The translations under genes and the position numbers were made by a program. This document shows, one piece after another, positions 39,491-48,214 of a stretch of DNA of 64,000 bases. Below the pieces are notes generated by a model, which ran no database searches, had not been told where the DNA came from, and was given only the letters and a program-made list of their open reading frames with translations. Position 1 is the stretch's first letter. Every line of letters begins with the position of its first letter. Source of the stretch: a virus; the IMG/VR virus record IMGVR_UViG_3300037258_000352, positions 40,287-104,286 of that record, one strand, 5' to 3'.

Positions 39491-40405
39491 TCAGTTTCCC
39501 TCCGTGTCGTTACTGGTATCGAGTGCTCCGCTTTCCCACGCGTTCTCTAACCGCTTCTCCGTCCACCTCGGCAACGCTAGGGACACCACCCCCGCCGGGT
39601 ACCCGGGCCATACTCCGGTGCGGGTGCATTCCCGGTAGGTGTCGATCGCTTTCCGGTTCAGAACTCTCCCCCACTGGATCGCTTCCGGCTCGGGTTGCGC
39701 GACCCGTACTAAATAGGGGGGGTCCGACATTTGGAACACCAGCAGGAACACCACCCCCGCCGGTCCGACCAGACCGAGGGCCTCCGCGGCGTCGATGTAC
39801 CACGCGCCCTGCTGGGCGTAGCCGTAGGTCGCCATCGTTTTTTCCATCGCGGTGACGTCGACACCTACCGTAGTTTTATAGTCGCAGATGATCATCGGGT
39901 CGGTGTCATCACCGGGGATGACCAGGTCCAACCGGGCCCGCCGCCACACCTCGAACTCGTAGTCCACCCAGAACATCGACTGCTCCACCGCACCCCGACC
40001 TGGGTGGAACAGGGCACGGGCGTCGGGGTTCGCGCGGAGCACCGACTCCATTTCCCGGGTCCGGGCGTAGTCCCGGAGCAGCATCGGGACCCGGCCTGCG
40101 GCGTGCGCGAAGGCCTTCTGCTGCTGCGCGGCTTTGGTTTTCCAGTCGTCCGCGTCGACGACGACGATGGGGGACCCGACGCCGAGCATCCGCCAGTGCG
40201 CGGCGGTCCCGAAGTCCATCGCCTTGGTCCGAGGGCCGGTGCGGTGCCGCCAGTGATGGAACAACGCGGGGCACGACGGGGGCAGCAACCGGCGCGCACC
40301 TGATGACGACAGGGACCCACCCGGGACCAAGTCCCGGTGGTAGTCCTCATCGGTCATGTCGTACACACCGGGGGTGTCGATGATGACCTGCTCGACAGTG
40401 GTCAC
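39491..40405 (-). CDS. PD-(D/E)XK exonuclease (DUF3799/RecE-like)
   Basis: 304 residues. MTDEDYHRDLVPGGSLSSSG at the start, FGTAAHWRM, and LDLVIPGDDTDPMIICDYKT with the D...D-K catalytic set match DUF3799 nucleases, which resect DNA for the annealing protein. GTG at 40403-40405 overlaps the upstream stop as GTGA. With the annealing gene it forms a recombination pair. Confidence 0.8.
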   Translation of the reverse strand: MTTVEQVIIDTPGVYDMTDEDYHRDLVPGGSLSSSGARRLLPPSCPALFHHWRHRTGPRTKAMDFGTAAHWRMLGVGSPIVVVDADDWKTKAAQQQKAFAHAAGRVPMLLRDYARTREMESVLRANPDARALFHPGRGAVEQSMFWVDYEFEVWRRARLDLVIPGDDTDPMIICDYKTTVGVDVTAMEKTMATYGYAQQGAWYIDAAEALGLVGPAGVVFLLVFQMSDPPYLVRVAQPEPEAIQWGRVLNRKAIDTYRECTRTGVWPGYPAGVVSLALPRWTEKRLENAWESGALDTSNDTEGN

Positions 40406-41133
40406 CTGGGGTCCGCGTGGCTGAATGGGACCTCGATAACGGTGGGTCGCGGGGTGGGGACAGACAGGTCCATCACCGAGTCCACCGCGAGGACCGCGGC
40501 GATGCACTCCGTCAAATCCCGGCGCAACTCCGGGGACAACCGCAGCCGGTACTTCGGAGCGGGCCGGGACTCGAACTCAAATACGGTCTGGGTCTCATGC
40601 CACCGCTGCCGTAACCGCGCGGGGAACGCCCAACTCTGGGCGTCGGCGTCACCTTCTACGTCGCGGACGCACCACACCAGCATCTGGTCCGGGCGGGCCA
40701 GCGACGGCCGGACCCCGTCGGCGCGGAGAACGGGGATCCCTTGGAACGTCCACCCACCCGGTTCCCACCGCACCAAACGGATCGGGGGAACTGTTTTATC
40801 GGATCGGGAATCGGTTGCGTACCTGGCCCGTAGTTCAGCGTCGGGGGGTAACGCTGGCATGTATCGAACGTCGAGCCCATCCGCGACTACCCACGGGTAC
40901 GCGGATGCGTAACTCAACGGCACCCCAGGTCGGCGGCTGATCACACCCTTATCCCGGAGGGAGTCGATGATGTTCCCCACGTTCTGTCGGGATGTCCCCC
41001 ATTCTTGGGCGATCTCTCCGGAACTTTTCCCGGCGCGCATAGCGTCGAGGAGTTGCCATTCCCGGGTGGACAGGTCTATGGGCACAGACGCCTCCTGCGT
41101 GTCAGATGGTTGGAGCGCGACAAGCCCCATCAT
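40402..41133 (-). CDS. Helix-turn-helix regulator
   Basis: 243 residues. REWQLLDAMRAGKSSGEIAQ then SRQNVGNIIDSLRDKGVISR is a LuxR/FaeA-like winged helix (about residues 22-75). A large C-terminal part of unknown fold follows. It heads the recombination operon and may autoregulate it. ATG is 6 bases after GACACGGAGG. Confidence 0.65.
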   Translation of the reverse strand: MMGLVALQPSDTQEASVPIDLSTREWQLLDAMRAGKSSGEIAQEWGTSRQNVGNIIDSLRDKGVISRRPGVPLSYASAYPWVVADGLDVRYMPALPPDAELRARYATDSRSDKTVPPIRLVRWEPGGWTFQGIPVLRADGVRPSLARPDQMLVWCVRDVEGDADAQSWAFPARLRQRWHETQTVFEFESRPAPKYRLRLSPELRRDLTECIAAVLAVDSVMDLSVPTPRPTVIEVPFSHADPR

Positions 41134-41139
41134 TTGGTC

Positions 41140-41208
41140 CCTCCGTGTCTGCCGGTCCGCTACCGACGCTTACCGCATGATCCTACACCTGCACCCACTA
41201 CCTGACTA
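41140..41208 (-). promoter_or_regulatory. Class A promoter, leader hairpin and RBS for the recombination operon
   Basis: On the minus strand, TAGTCA (41203-41208), 17 bases, TAGGAT (41180-41185), hairpin CGGT-AGCGG-ACCG, GACACGGAGG (41140-41149). The upstream gene's stop TAG (41206-41208) is the start of the -35 box. The -35 is weak. Confidence 0.6.
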
Positions 41209-41472
41209 TGTGTTGGGGGTGTCGGTGAGGTAGTAACCGACACCCGTCCCGCGCTTGCACAGGGCCTCGTACCAACCCCACCCGGCGCGCCGGGCGACCG
41301 GATGCTCGTGACGCTGCGTGCAATACGGGCACAGGACGACCCCAACCATCCACCGCCCCAACCCCGGATCCCCGGGGTCCCGGTCCTCGATCTCCGAGGA
41401 GTAGGTGTTCACCCGACGCCCGGGGTCCTCATCGAAACCGACCGTCGGGTGATCACCCATGTACCGGATCAC
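41206..41472 (-). CDS. Small Cys-pair protein, unknown function
   Basis: 88 residues; VVLCPYCTQRHEHPV is a likely zinc knuckle before an aromatic GWGWYEALCKRG segment. GTG overlaps the methyltransferase stop as GTGA. Confidence 0.6.
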   Translation of the reverse strand: MIRYMGDHPTVGFDEDPGRRVNTYSSEIEDRDPGDPGLGRWMVGVVLCPYCTQRHEHPVARRAGWGWYEALCKRGTGVGYYLTDTPNT

Positions 41473-42227
41473 CCGACGCCACCGAACGTGAGGACACCCT
41501 GCGACAGTCGGGCTGTCACCGCCCGTTCACACTGCGCTTCCCGCTTCTCGAACCCGATCGCACGCCGGCCCGTCGCTCGAGCTGCGACCAGCGTGGAGCA
41601 GCTACCAGCGAAGCAATCAAGGATCAGACCACCCAGTGGACAGCCGTATTCAATCAGAGGCTCAAGGATCCCCCGTGGCTTCTCAGTCTCGTTAATAGCG
41701 GTGCCGTGCATGGATCGTGAGTAGATGACCGAGCCCATCATGCGAGGACCACCGTTGTGACTCACATAGGAACCAGAGTCGATGTGCCCGGTGTGGGCCG
41801 GTTGTGCCTTGCGACGGACCTGCTTCTTGACTGCATCCTGCGTCGTTGGGGCGAGATGGTGAACGTCCGACCACGGACCTCGGTACCAGTGCGTTGCGTG
41901 CTCATGCATTCGCCGGAATCGGTCAGCGTGGAACGTTGACCCGTTGTGCTTCTCCCACACCACGTCCTGCGAGAACTTCCAGCCCGTGAACTCATCCCGC
42001 CTATCGAGGAACATCCGCATCGACCCGAAACACCACATCGAGTTCCCCGGGATCAGCGACGGCCACCCAGCGGGCCACCGGTCCCAATCCAGACTCGTCT
42101 CCCCGTACGGGGGATCACACACGGTGAGGTCCGGGACGATCCCCAACTCGGGGAGGATGTCCCGGAAGTCCCCGCAGTACAACGTGACCTCGTCGTCGGC
42201 GTAGTAGGGCTCCGGGCGGGTCACCAT
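41469..42227 (-). CDS. DNA methyltransferase (DPPY, beta-class-like)
   Basis: 252 residues. VCDPPYGETSLDWD is the catalytic DPPY and LDCFAGSCSTLVAARATGRR the cofactor-binding motif of the N6/N4 methyltransferase family. The order DPPY before FxGxG fits the beta class. Middle region (residues 80-180) should choose the target. ATG overlaps the helicase stop. Confidence 0.85.
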   Translation of the reverse strand: MVTRPEPYYADDEVTLYCGDFRDILPELGIVPDLTVCDPPYGETSLDWDRWPAGWPSLIPGNSMWCFGSMRMFLDRRDEFTGWKFSQDVVWEKHNGSTFHADRFRRMHEHATHWYRGPWSDVHHLAPTTQDAVKKQVRRKAQPAHTGHIDSGSYVSHNGGPRMMGSVIYSRSMHGTAINETEKPRGILEPLIEYGCPLGGLILDCFAGSCSTLVAARATGRRAIGFEKREAQCERAVTARLSQGVLTFGGVG

Positions 42228-44614
42228 GGTTGCCCGATCCCTATCCGGGCGTACTTCCCCACGAACGACAGCCGCACGTCCCCCGTCGGCCCGTTCCTAT
42301 GTTTGTCGACGATCACCGTGATGTCCTGCGGTTCGTCATCACGACGCCACAGCAACAGGATCTTCGACGCGTTGTGACCCACCGCGCGGGACTCCCGCAG
42401 GTCCTCCTTCGTTGGCCGGCCACCGATCCGTTTCGTCGGCTCCGAGTTGAGCTGATGCAACACCACGATCGGGCACCCGAGCTGCTTCGCGAGCTCCTTA
42501 AGCTCCCACGACAACCGCGACAACTGCTCCTGCCGGGACACCTTCGGATCCGCCGGCGACATCAACGACAACTGATCCACCACCACCAACCCCGGGTGCC
42601 CCAACTGCTGACACCGCGCCCGGATCTGCGCCACAGACAACCCGGGGGTGTCATCCACCCACAAGGGCCACTCCTGAATCCGCTCCGCAGCTTTCTTCGC
42701 CCGGTACTGATCTTCCGGTCCGAGCTGGTGTTCCATCAGATCCGACAGGGGGACGGTGCCAACGTCCGCGACCCACCGGGCCATGACCTCATCCGTCGTC
42801 ATTTCCAGGGTGAACATCACCGTCCGGACCCCGTCTTGGGCCGCGGCCCGCGCGATCGACCCCCCGAACAGGGAGTTGTGCGTAGGGATCATCGTCGGCC
42901 CTGCGAGGTAGAGGTGATCACTGTTGTCGACCTCGATACACCGCACGGGGACGCTTGCCACTGGCCGGACCGCGCGAATCATCCTGCGGGATGACCGCTG
43001 TGGGGCTCTCTGCCGCTCTACTTTCCTGGTTAGTTTGAAGACTTTGTCTCCGGGCGTAAAATTGATCATGTAGCAGGTTGAGGACTTCTCCGTCCTGCCT
43101 TTGACCCGTTTGGTTCGCATGGTGGCTCGGTACCCAAGACTCAGGATCAGTTCTAGAGTTCCCTCGGCCAGCACCTTGCTGGTGACAGCGAACTGGACCT
43201 TTCCTAGTTTGCAGACATACCCGTCGGTGTCTAGTAGCCCGGCTAGTAGCTCCCGGCGTTGTCCTACAGACGCCCGCAGGTAGGCGACCGGAATGTGTTT
43301 GTTCATCACTAAACCGGCGCGCCTTAGATCTGTGATCAGTCCATAGACTGTCCTATGGGGACACGTCCTCACTGCTTTCCCGATGGGTGGCCCTACTTCA
43401 TAACCGCAGAACGAGATGTTGTCGAACACTTCTGGATCAGCGCCGCACATCGTCCCATGCAAGGAATCACCGTCTCCGAGCCAGCAACCCAACACATAAG
43501 GATCTATCGGGAGATCTTCCGACTCGGGTAACTCCAACGGAGCTGCCAGCTTGACCGAGTGGTTGACGTATGTCCCGAATCGGAGCGTCGCCATGATCTG
43601 CTCCGTCGTCACCACTGAGGGATGGATCTGCTTCCACCGCTGGTCGATGGAATAAGGGGAGGTCCTGGCCAGGGTGTTATCAACGTGGGTGCATCGTGAA
43701 GATCGTGTCTCCGTCAGCCACTGGTGATCTGCGTCCGCTACGAGCACTGATCCGTCAGAGAACTCCACCTCATAGCAGGGACGACCCGTCATCACCGGGG
43801 TCGCGTTCGTGACCGTGGTCGGTTTGCCGTCCGCTCCGAACACTTGGTCGCCTACCTGAACCGTGCCCATGGTCGTCCAACCTGTCGGCGTGGCCAGGGG
43901 CGTATCCAGAGCGAGAGCCTTCCCGACGCTGGTGTTGGCTGCGACGACGATCAGCTCACCGATCCGCAACCCCCCGGAGAGTTGCTCATCGAGCGCTGGC
44001 CACGACGTTTTCACGACCCCCACCGGAGGCCGGTCCAACGACTCAATGAACGACCACACCGCCGGCTCCGCATGCACCAGCGTCTGCGACTGGTCCCGGG
44101 ACGTGGTGGCGTCGGTGAACTCCCGGCGCGCGAAGTCCAACACCTCATCCAGCGACGCGCCTTTCGACCCGTGCTCCGCGAGTTGAGTGATCCGCAAACC
44201 GGCCTCCCGGACCCGCCGCAGCACAGCTTTCGCGGCGACGATCTCCGCGTAGTAGGTGACGTTCGCGGCGGTGGGAGTGGCTTGCATCAGGGTGTGCAGG
44301 TACGGGCCGCCCCCCACCCGCAGGAGCTCACCACGCCGGTCCAACTCCTCCGACACGGTCACAGGGTCCGCGGGTTCCCCGCCCGCCCACAACGCCGTCA
44401 CAGCAGCCCAGATTTGGCTGTGACCGGGCCGGTAGAAGTCTTCCGGGGTCAACACCCCGGCGACGTCGTCCAACGCCCTAAACGACACCAGAACCGACCC
44501 GAGGACCGCTTGCTCCGCGTGGAGGTCCTGCGGTGGCTGGTTGTCCAGCTCGGGTTCGCCCTCCTCGCTCGGGGCGTCGTCCCATCCGGAGGTGTCAGCG
44601 GACACCGGGAACAC
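42221..44614 (-). CDS. dnaB: Replicative DnaB helicase with intein
   Basis: 797 residues before splicing. N-terminal DnaB domain (LHAEQAVLGSVLVSFRALDD) and C-terminal RecA-like motor (FGGSIARAAAQ, VVVDQLSLMSP, LHQLN), which unwinds DNA at the fork. A 348-residue intein splits the Walker A motif between NTSVGK and SLFGG. Without the intein the protein is about 449 residues, the usual DnaB size. The start GTG at 44612-44614 overlaps the loader gene by 20 bases; a later GTG at 44602 is possible. The DnaC-like loader upstream is its partner. Confidence 0.9.
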   Translation of the reverse strand: MFPVSADTSGWDDAPSEEGEPELDNQPPQDLHAEQAVLGSVLVSFRALDDVAGVLTPEDFYRPGHSQIWAAVTALWAGGEPADPVTVSEELDRRGELLRVGGGPYLHTLMQATPTAANVTYYAEIVAAKAVLRRVREAGLRITQLAEHGSKGASLDEVLDFARREFTDATTSRDQSQTLVHAEPAVWSFIESLDRPPVGVVKTSWPALDEQLSGGLRIGELIVVAANTSVGKALALDTPLATPTGWTTMGTVQVGDQVFGADGKPTTVTNATPVMTGRPCYEVEFSDGSVLVADADHQWLTETRSSRCTHVDNTLARTSPYSIDQRWKQIHPSVVTTEQIMATLRFGTYVNHSVKLAAPLELPESEDLPIDPYVLGCWLGDGDSLHGTMCGADPEVFDNISFCGYEVGPPIGKAVRTCPHRTVYGLITDLRRAGLVMNKHIPVAYLRASVGQRRELLAGLLDTDGYVCKLGKVQFAVTSKVLAEGTLELILSLGYRATMRTKRVKGRTEKSSTCYMINFTPGDKVFKLTRKVERQRAPQRSSRRMIRAVRPVASVPVRCIEVDNSDHLYLAGPTMIPTHNSLFGGSIARAAAQDGVRTVMFTLEMTTDEVMARWVADVGTVPLSDLMEHQLGPEDQYRAKKAAERIQEWPLWVDDTPGLSVAQIRARCQQLGHPGLVVVDQLSLMSPADPKVSRQEQLSRLSWELKELAKQLGCPIVVLHQLNSEPTKRIGGRPTKEDLRESRAVGHNASKILLLWRRDDEPQDITVIVDKHRNGPTGDVRLSFVGKYARIGIGQPW
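42875..43918 (-). mobile_element. Class 3-type intein with LAGLIDADG endonuclease
   Basis: 348 residues, from ALALDTPLATP to PTHN, followed by Ser. It starts with Ala, not Cys or Ser, and has Trp in block B (DADHQWLTET), Cys in block F (VRCIEVDN) and Thr before the final HN. This matches the WCT set of class 3 inteins. YVLGCWLGDGDS and LAGLLDTDGY are the two LAGLIDADG motifs. Base composition is visibly lower in GC than the surrounding gene. Confidence 0.85.
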
Positions 44615-45248
44615 CCCGACGCAAATCCGGGCCCCTGAACGGGACCACCGTGGCCGACTCCATCAGCCGGGACGTCACCCGCTCACCGAACTTCTCACCG
44701 AACTCACTAGGCGGAACATTCGTGGTGATCAAAGTCGGGCGCATCCACTCATACCGGGCATTAATCAACCGGTCGAACACCTCATCAGTCCACGCCGAAT
44801 CCTTCGTTGCGCCCACGTCGTCGATGACCAGGACCGACGCCCCAGCGAGGCCCTCGAACACCTCTTCCGAGTCCACCCCCTGCCGCGGCCGTAACGACGC
44901 GAACAACCCCGTCGCCGTCACAAACTGCCACCGGCAATACACCCCCGACACCGACAAGGCCCGCAACGCCCCCCACGCCTGCCAAGACTTCCCACGACCG
45001 GCCTTACCCGCCAACACCAACGACGGTCCCGACCGGATCACCGGGTACTGGTTCCGCATCCCATCGACCGCTTCCGCGATGACATCCCGGACCCACCGGT
45101 CAACCTGCGGATCGGTCACGGTCGCGTCCCGGTGCCGGGCCGGTAAGTGTTCCTGCAGCCGGGTTCGTCCTTCCTTGTCGGCTTCCTCGATGGCGTAATC
45201 CGCTGCCCCATCGTCGGTGGTGACCCGCACTATCACCGCATCACTCAT
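44595..45248 (-). CDS. DnaC/IstB-like helicase loader ATPase
   Basis: 217 residues. Walker A AGKAGRGKS and Walker B VLVIDDVGATK, followed by ERVTSRLMESATVV with the Arg finger region, match DnaC-like AAA+ loaders that place DnaB on DNA. ATG follows GACACGGAGG (45258-45267), whose first bases are the stop of the gene upstream. It lies just upstream of dnaB. Confidence 0.85.
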   Translation of the reverse strand: MSDAVIVRVTTDDGAADYAIEEADKEGRTRLQEHLPARHRDATVTDPQVDRWVRDVIAEAVDGMRNQYPVIRSGPSLVLAGKAGRGKSWQAWGALRALSVSGVYCRWQFVTATGLFASLRPRQGVDSEEVFEGLAGASVLVIDDVGATKDSAWTDEVFDRLINARYEWMRPTLITTNVPPSEFGEKFGERVTSRLMESATVVPFRGPDLRRGVPGVR

Positions 45249-45265
45249 GATCGTTGTCCTCCGTG

Positions 45266-46204
45266 TCAGTAGTTCATCGGCGCGTCATACGCGTCGTCCG
45301 CGAGGTGCTCGAAATGCCGCGCGTAACCTCCGCTACCCCGCCTATCGCTGCCCGAGCGCCCAGCGTTACCGACCGTGGCCGGCTCGTCCTCCCACCGCTG
45401 CCCGTTGAGCCACGTCGTCGCGTGCGCCACGTAGGACCCCGTCCGGTGCAGCTCCACGACGTACCGATCCAACCCAGCCATGATCACATCCGGGTCGGCT
45501 GCCTTGATCGCTTTCGGCCACGCCTTCCACGCGTCCTTCTTGGCCGTCTTTCGGGGGTAAACCGCCCAGAACTTGGCGAAGGTTTCCTCGGCTTTGCGGT
45601 TGATCGGGACAACCGGCCTAGACGAGGTCGGTGAGGGCATCCCGTCCAGCGTTCCCTGTCCGTCCTGGCTGGGGTTGGCCTGCGCCGCGCGCGCGGGTGC
45701 GCCTACGCGTGTGTGCGCCCGCGCCCGTGGAGAGATGATCTCTTCGTTAGAAGAGATCAAGGGGTTAGTGGTCGGTTCCACTGGTCGGTTAACTTCAAAA
45801 GAGTCTTTGGCCGGCTCAGCAGGTGAGCCGGGGGGGGCCTGCAGGTGAGCCGGGGGGGGCTCAGGGATGGACCGGGGGGGGCTCACCTTTGGTGGGAGCG
45901 TCGAAATGTGGAAGTTCCACCCGGCGAGCCCCCCGTCACTTCTGGTCCGGGCGGTCTTCGCGACGACGTTGATCTCTTCCAGTTTCACCATCGCTCGTTT
46001 GTAGGAGGAGACGCTGAGGCCGGCTCGTTCAGCGACCGCTTCTCGGCTGGGGAAGCAGTCACCGCCGCTGTCGGCGAAGCTGCGGAGCGCGATGTAGACG
46101 CGGAGACTGGCGCCGTCGAGGTCGTATTGGAGTAGCCAGATCGGGATGATCGAGTACGGGCCGATGTCTGTGGTGACCCGGGAGTTCTCTTGCTGTTCGC
46201 TCAT
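45266..46204 (-). CDS. Replication-initiator-like winged-helix protein
   Basis: 312 residues. The N-terminal 100 residues are a winged helix (SREAVAERAGLSVSSYKRAM) as in phage replication initiators. After a disordered linker, FWAVYPRKTAKKDAWKAWPK and YVAHATTWLNGQRWEDE give the C-terminal helical part found in such initiators and DnaD-like proteins. It should recognise the origin and recruit the loader. ATG overlaps the previous stop as ATGA. Confidence 0.75.
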   Translation of the reverse strand: MSEQQENSRVTTDIGPYSIIPIWLLQYDLDGASLRVYIALRSFADSGGDCFPSREAVAERAGLSVSSYKRAMVKLEEINVVAKTARTRSDGGLAGWNFHISTLPPKVSPPRSIPEPPPAHLQAPPGSPAEPAKDSFEVNRPVEPTTNPLISSNEEIISPRARAHTRVGAPARAAQANPSQDGQGTLDGMPSPTSSRPVVPINRKAEETFAKFWAVYPRKTAKKDAWKAWPKAIKAADPDVIMAGLDRYVVELHRTGSYVAHATTWLNGQRWEDEPATVGNAGRSGSDRRGSGGYARHFEHLADDAYDAPMNY

Positions 46205-46884
46205 CGGGAGCCACCGCCGACGACGTTGGTCCATTCGTGATCGAACTCGATGCGGATCCCGGACCCGTGTTGATTTCTAGGCGCGTTCACTCCGTGGTGG
46301 TATGCGCTGACGGCAGGACCGATCAGTTCGAGTGGATCTTCGGACCCGAAGTCGAACCACTCACCGTGTGCTCGATAGCGAGCCAGAGTGCAATGCAGGT
46401 GCGCCTCCAGGGCGTATCCCCCGGGTGTAGTCCACTGAACTTCTAGCGGAGCCGGCGACATGTTTCGGATCGAACGGAGCCGCGCCGACACGTTCTTGGT
46501 GCGTCCGATCTTCACAAGGCGGCTGGTTGATGAACCGATTAGGTAGACGACCTCTCCGGCCACGGGAGAGCGGGGGGCGGTCACCTTCTGCGCCCCTCGC
46601 GTCCCGGTCAGTGCGCTAGCTAGTAGCGATGGGATCGTCCACGAGATGTGTCCCGCAGGATGCTCGTCTACTTCGAGTTCTCCCAGCGTGACGAGGTTGT
46701 TCACGGATTGTCGAGTTGTGGCGAGATCTAGCCGGGCTAGGTCAGCTACTTGCTGGTAGCTGCCTGCGACTCCGGAGTGGTCGTCGCCACCTCCGCTGCA
46801 CTCGGTCAAGCAGAGGAAGACGAAAACGTCGGTGCTGGTGGCAGCAGAGTTCCGCCAGACCCATGCGGTGGTGCGGGCGCTCAT
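46201..46884 (-). CDS. HTH plus T5orf172/GIY-YIG-type protein
   Basis: 227 residues. The N-terminal 80 residues have a winged helix similar to that of the next gene (VADLARLDLATTRQSVNNLV). The C-terminal 100 residues (GEVVYLIGSSTSRLVKIGRT, then LEAHLHCTLARYR, GEWFDFG) match the T5orf172 GIY-YIG-like domain. It could be a nuclease that acts at or near the origin. The combination next to an initiator gene is unusual. Confidence 0.7.
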   Translation of the reverse strand: MSARTTAWVWRNSAATSTDVFVFLCLTECSGGGDDHSGVAGSYQQVADLARLDLATTRQSVNNLVTLGELEVDEHPAGHISWTIPSLLASALTGTRGAQKVTAPRSPVAGEVVYLIGSSTSRLVKIGRTKNVSARLRSIRNMSPAPLEVQWTTPGGYALEAHLHCTLARYRAHGEWFDFGSEDPLELIGPAVSAYHHGVNAPRNQHGSGIRIEFDHEWTNVVGGGSR

Positions 46885-46931
46885 GACGCCACCGTCAGCG
46901 AGGAGGCGTTGGATGGGATGGTCGTGGACAT
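46881..46931 (-). CDS. 16-residue leader frame coupled to the HTH/T5orf172 gene
   Basis: MSTTIPSNASSLTVAS followed by a TGA that overlaps the next ATG as ATGA. The short frame may couple translation or control entry into the replication operon. Only the overlap supports it. Confidence 0.35.
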   Translation of the reverse strand: MSTTIPSNASSLTVAS

Positions 46932-46976
46932 GTGGTACGTTTCCTTTACTCAGTTCTCATTGATTGGCATGGATGG

Positions 46977-47001
46977 AAGCGGCCCCGTGGCAGGGCCGCT
47001 T
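46977..47001. terminator. Hairpin terminator after the sigma-factor gene
   Basis: AAGCGGCCC pairs with GGGCCGCTT around a 7-base loop, with T-rich bases beyond it on the plus side. It ends sigma-gene transcription before the replication operon. Confidence 0.55.
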
Positions 47002-47017
47002 TCGTCGTTTCAGGGGC

Positions 47018-47668
47018 TCACGCCACCACCCCCACGTCCTCGTGGAGCCATGACGCAGCGTCGTCGGGGAGTAGCTGAGCGAGACGCCTGATCGCCCTGT
47101 GCTGCAGCGCTTTCACGGCACCGTCGTTGCGGTTCAATGCCGCTGCGGTCTCCGTGACGGACAGGCCAGCGTAGAACCGTAGGCCGATGCAATCCCGCTG
47201 GTCTCTGGGTAGTTTCCGGAGACACGTCGTGAGGTGCTGGGCGTAGAACTTGGTCATGATCCGGCTGATGGCTTCGCCGGCGGTGTTTTCTTCCGCGTAC
47301 CGTTCGGGGACTTTGTCGACGGTCCGGTCCCAGCGGTGTCTCGCTGATCGGACGTGGTCGAGGAGGAGGTTCCGGGCGATGGTGACGACCCACGCACCGA
47401 ACTCTTTCCCGTTGCCACGGTCAGCGACGGATTGGATCCTCCGCAGTGCGCGGCACCACACTTCACCGGCCATTTGCTCGACGGTGGAGCGGTCGCGGTC
47501 GTCGAGCCGGTAGAGGAGGTACCGGTAGATCATCAGGTGGTGTCGTTCGTACAGGACGCTGAAAGCGTCGCGGCCTGTGTCGCCGCCCTGCTGGGCGAGG
47601 GTGACGAGTTCCCAGTCCCCGAGTGGGGCGTTGTCCAGTACGTTTACTGTCGATGGCTGAGCGGTCAT
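47018..47668 (-). CDS. ECF-type sigma factor
   Basis: 216 residues. Region 2 (FSVLYERHHLMIYRYLLYRL and VEQMAGEVWCRALRRI) and region 4 (LPRDQRDCIGLRFYAGLSVT, then GAVKALQHRAIRRL) of an ECF sigma factor. It directs RNA polymerase to non-housekeeping promoters. The element has a second promoter class (GTAAC-17-GATACA), and -35 boxes of GGAAC/GTAAC type fit ECF factors. No adjacent anti-sigma, but an RsdA-like protein is at 31.2 kb. RBS is a variant cassette (GACACAGAAGGAGC). Confidence 0.85.
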   Translation of the reverse strand: MTAQPSTVNVLDNAPLGDWELVTLAQQGGDTGRDAFSVLYERHHLMIYRYLLYRLDDRDRSTVEQMAGEVWCRALRRIQSVADRGNGKEFGAWVVTIARNLLLDHVRSARHRWDRTVDKVPERYAEENTAGEAISRIMTKFYAQHLTTCLRKLPRDQRDCIGLRFYAGLSVTETAAALNRNDGAVKALQHRAIRRLAQLLPDDAASWLHEDVGVVA

Positions 47669-47722
47669 CGAACGATGCTCCTTCTGTGTCGGTTCTCCCC
47701 GCGGGCAGCGGGCCGGTATCGG

Positions 47723-48214
47723 TTAGGGGTTTCGAGGGGGACCAGTCGCGAGCTGGTCCCCCTCGCATGTGTCGGGATGGTTACCGCCCGTGGTTGGGAC
47801 GGTGAGCCCGGTCATGGAGTGGTGGGCCCGGGCGGTGTGGTGCCGGCCGTAGATGCACGTGGACCCGTCGGGGAGTTTGAAGTCGCAGTACTCCCCGCGC
47901 ATGGTGGGGGTGCCGTGCCCGAGTCGGGCCAGCAGCACGGTGATCACGGTCGCGGCGCGTTCGGCGTTCCATGCGGGGGTGGTTTTGTCGTCGGGTGAGT
48001 CCCACGCGTTGTCGAGGTCGTACAGCCACGAGGAGATGTCCTCGGCGAGGTCCGCTCGGGTAGCGGGGTCGATGAACGGGCTGAACGCGGCGGTGGCCAC
48101 TTCCTGCCCGGTCGGGCATTCCCACGCGTCGCCGTGGACGCGTGACTTGACGTGACCGAGCGCGCGGCACACCGCGGCGGTGGCCTGCTGGTGGATGTGC
48201 CGGGGCCTCACCAT
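47723..48214 (-). CDS. Protein of unknown function upstream of the sigma factor
   Basis: 163 residues; helical N-terminal 95 residues with SPFIDPATRADLAEDISSWL, then EYCDFKLPDGSTCIYGRHH, a possible metal site. ATG overlaps the upstream stop. Its last codons form a 13-pair hairpin (47733-47765). Confidence 0.6.
   Translation of the reverse strand: MVRPRHIHQQATAAVCRALGHVKSRVHGDAWECPTGQEVATAAFSPFIDPATRADLAEDISSWLYDLDNAWDSPDDKTTPAWNAERAATVITVLLARLGHGTPTMRGEYCDFKLPDGSTCIYGRHHTARAHHSMTGLTVPTTGGNHPDTCEGDQLATGPPRNP
47733..47765. other. Perfect 13-base-pair hairpin at a gene end
   Basis: CGAGGGGGACCAG pairs with CTGGTCCCCCTCG around TCGCGAG. It is within the last codons of the upstream gene and before the sigma-factor leader. 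No T-run follows, so termination is uncertain; transcript processing is an alternative. Confidence 0.6.
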
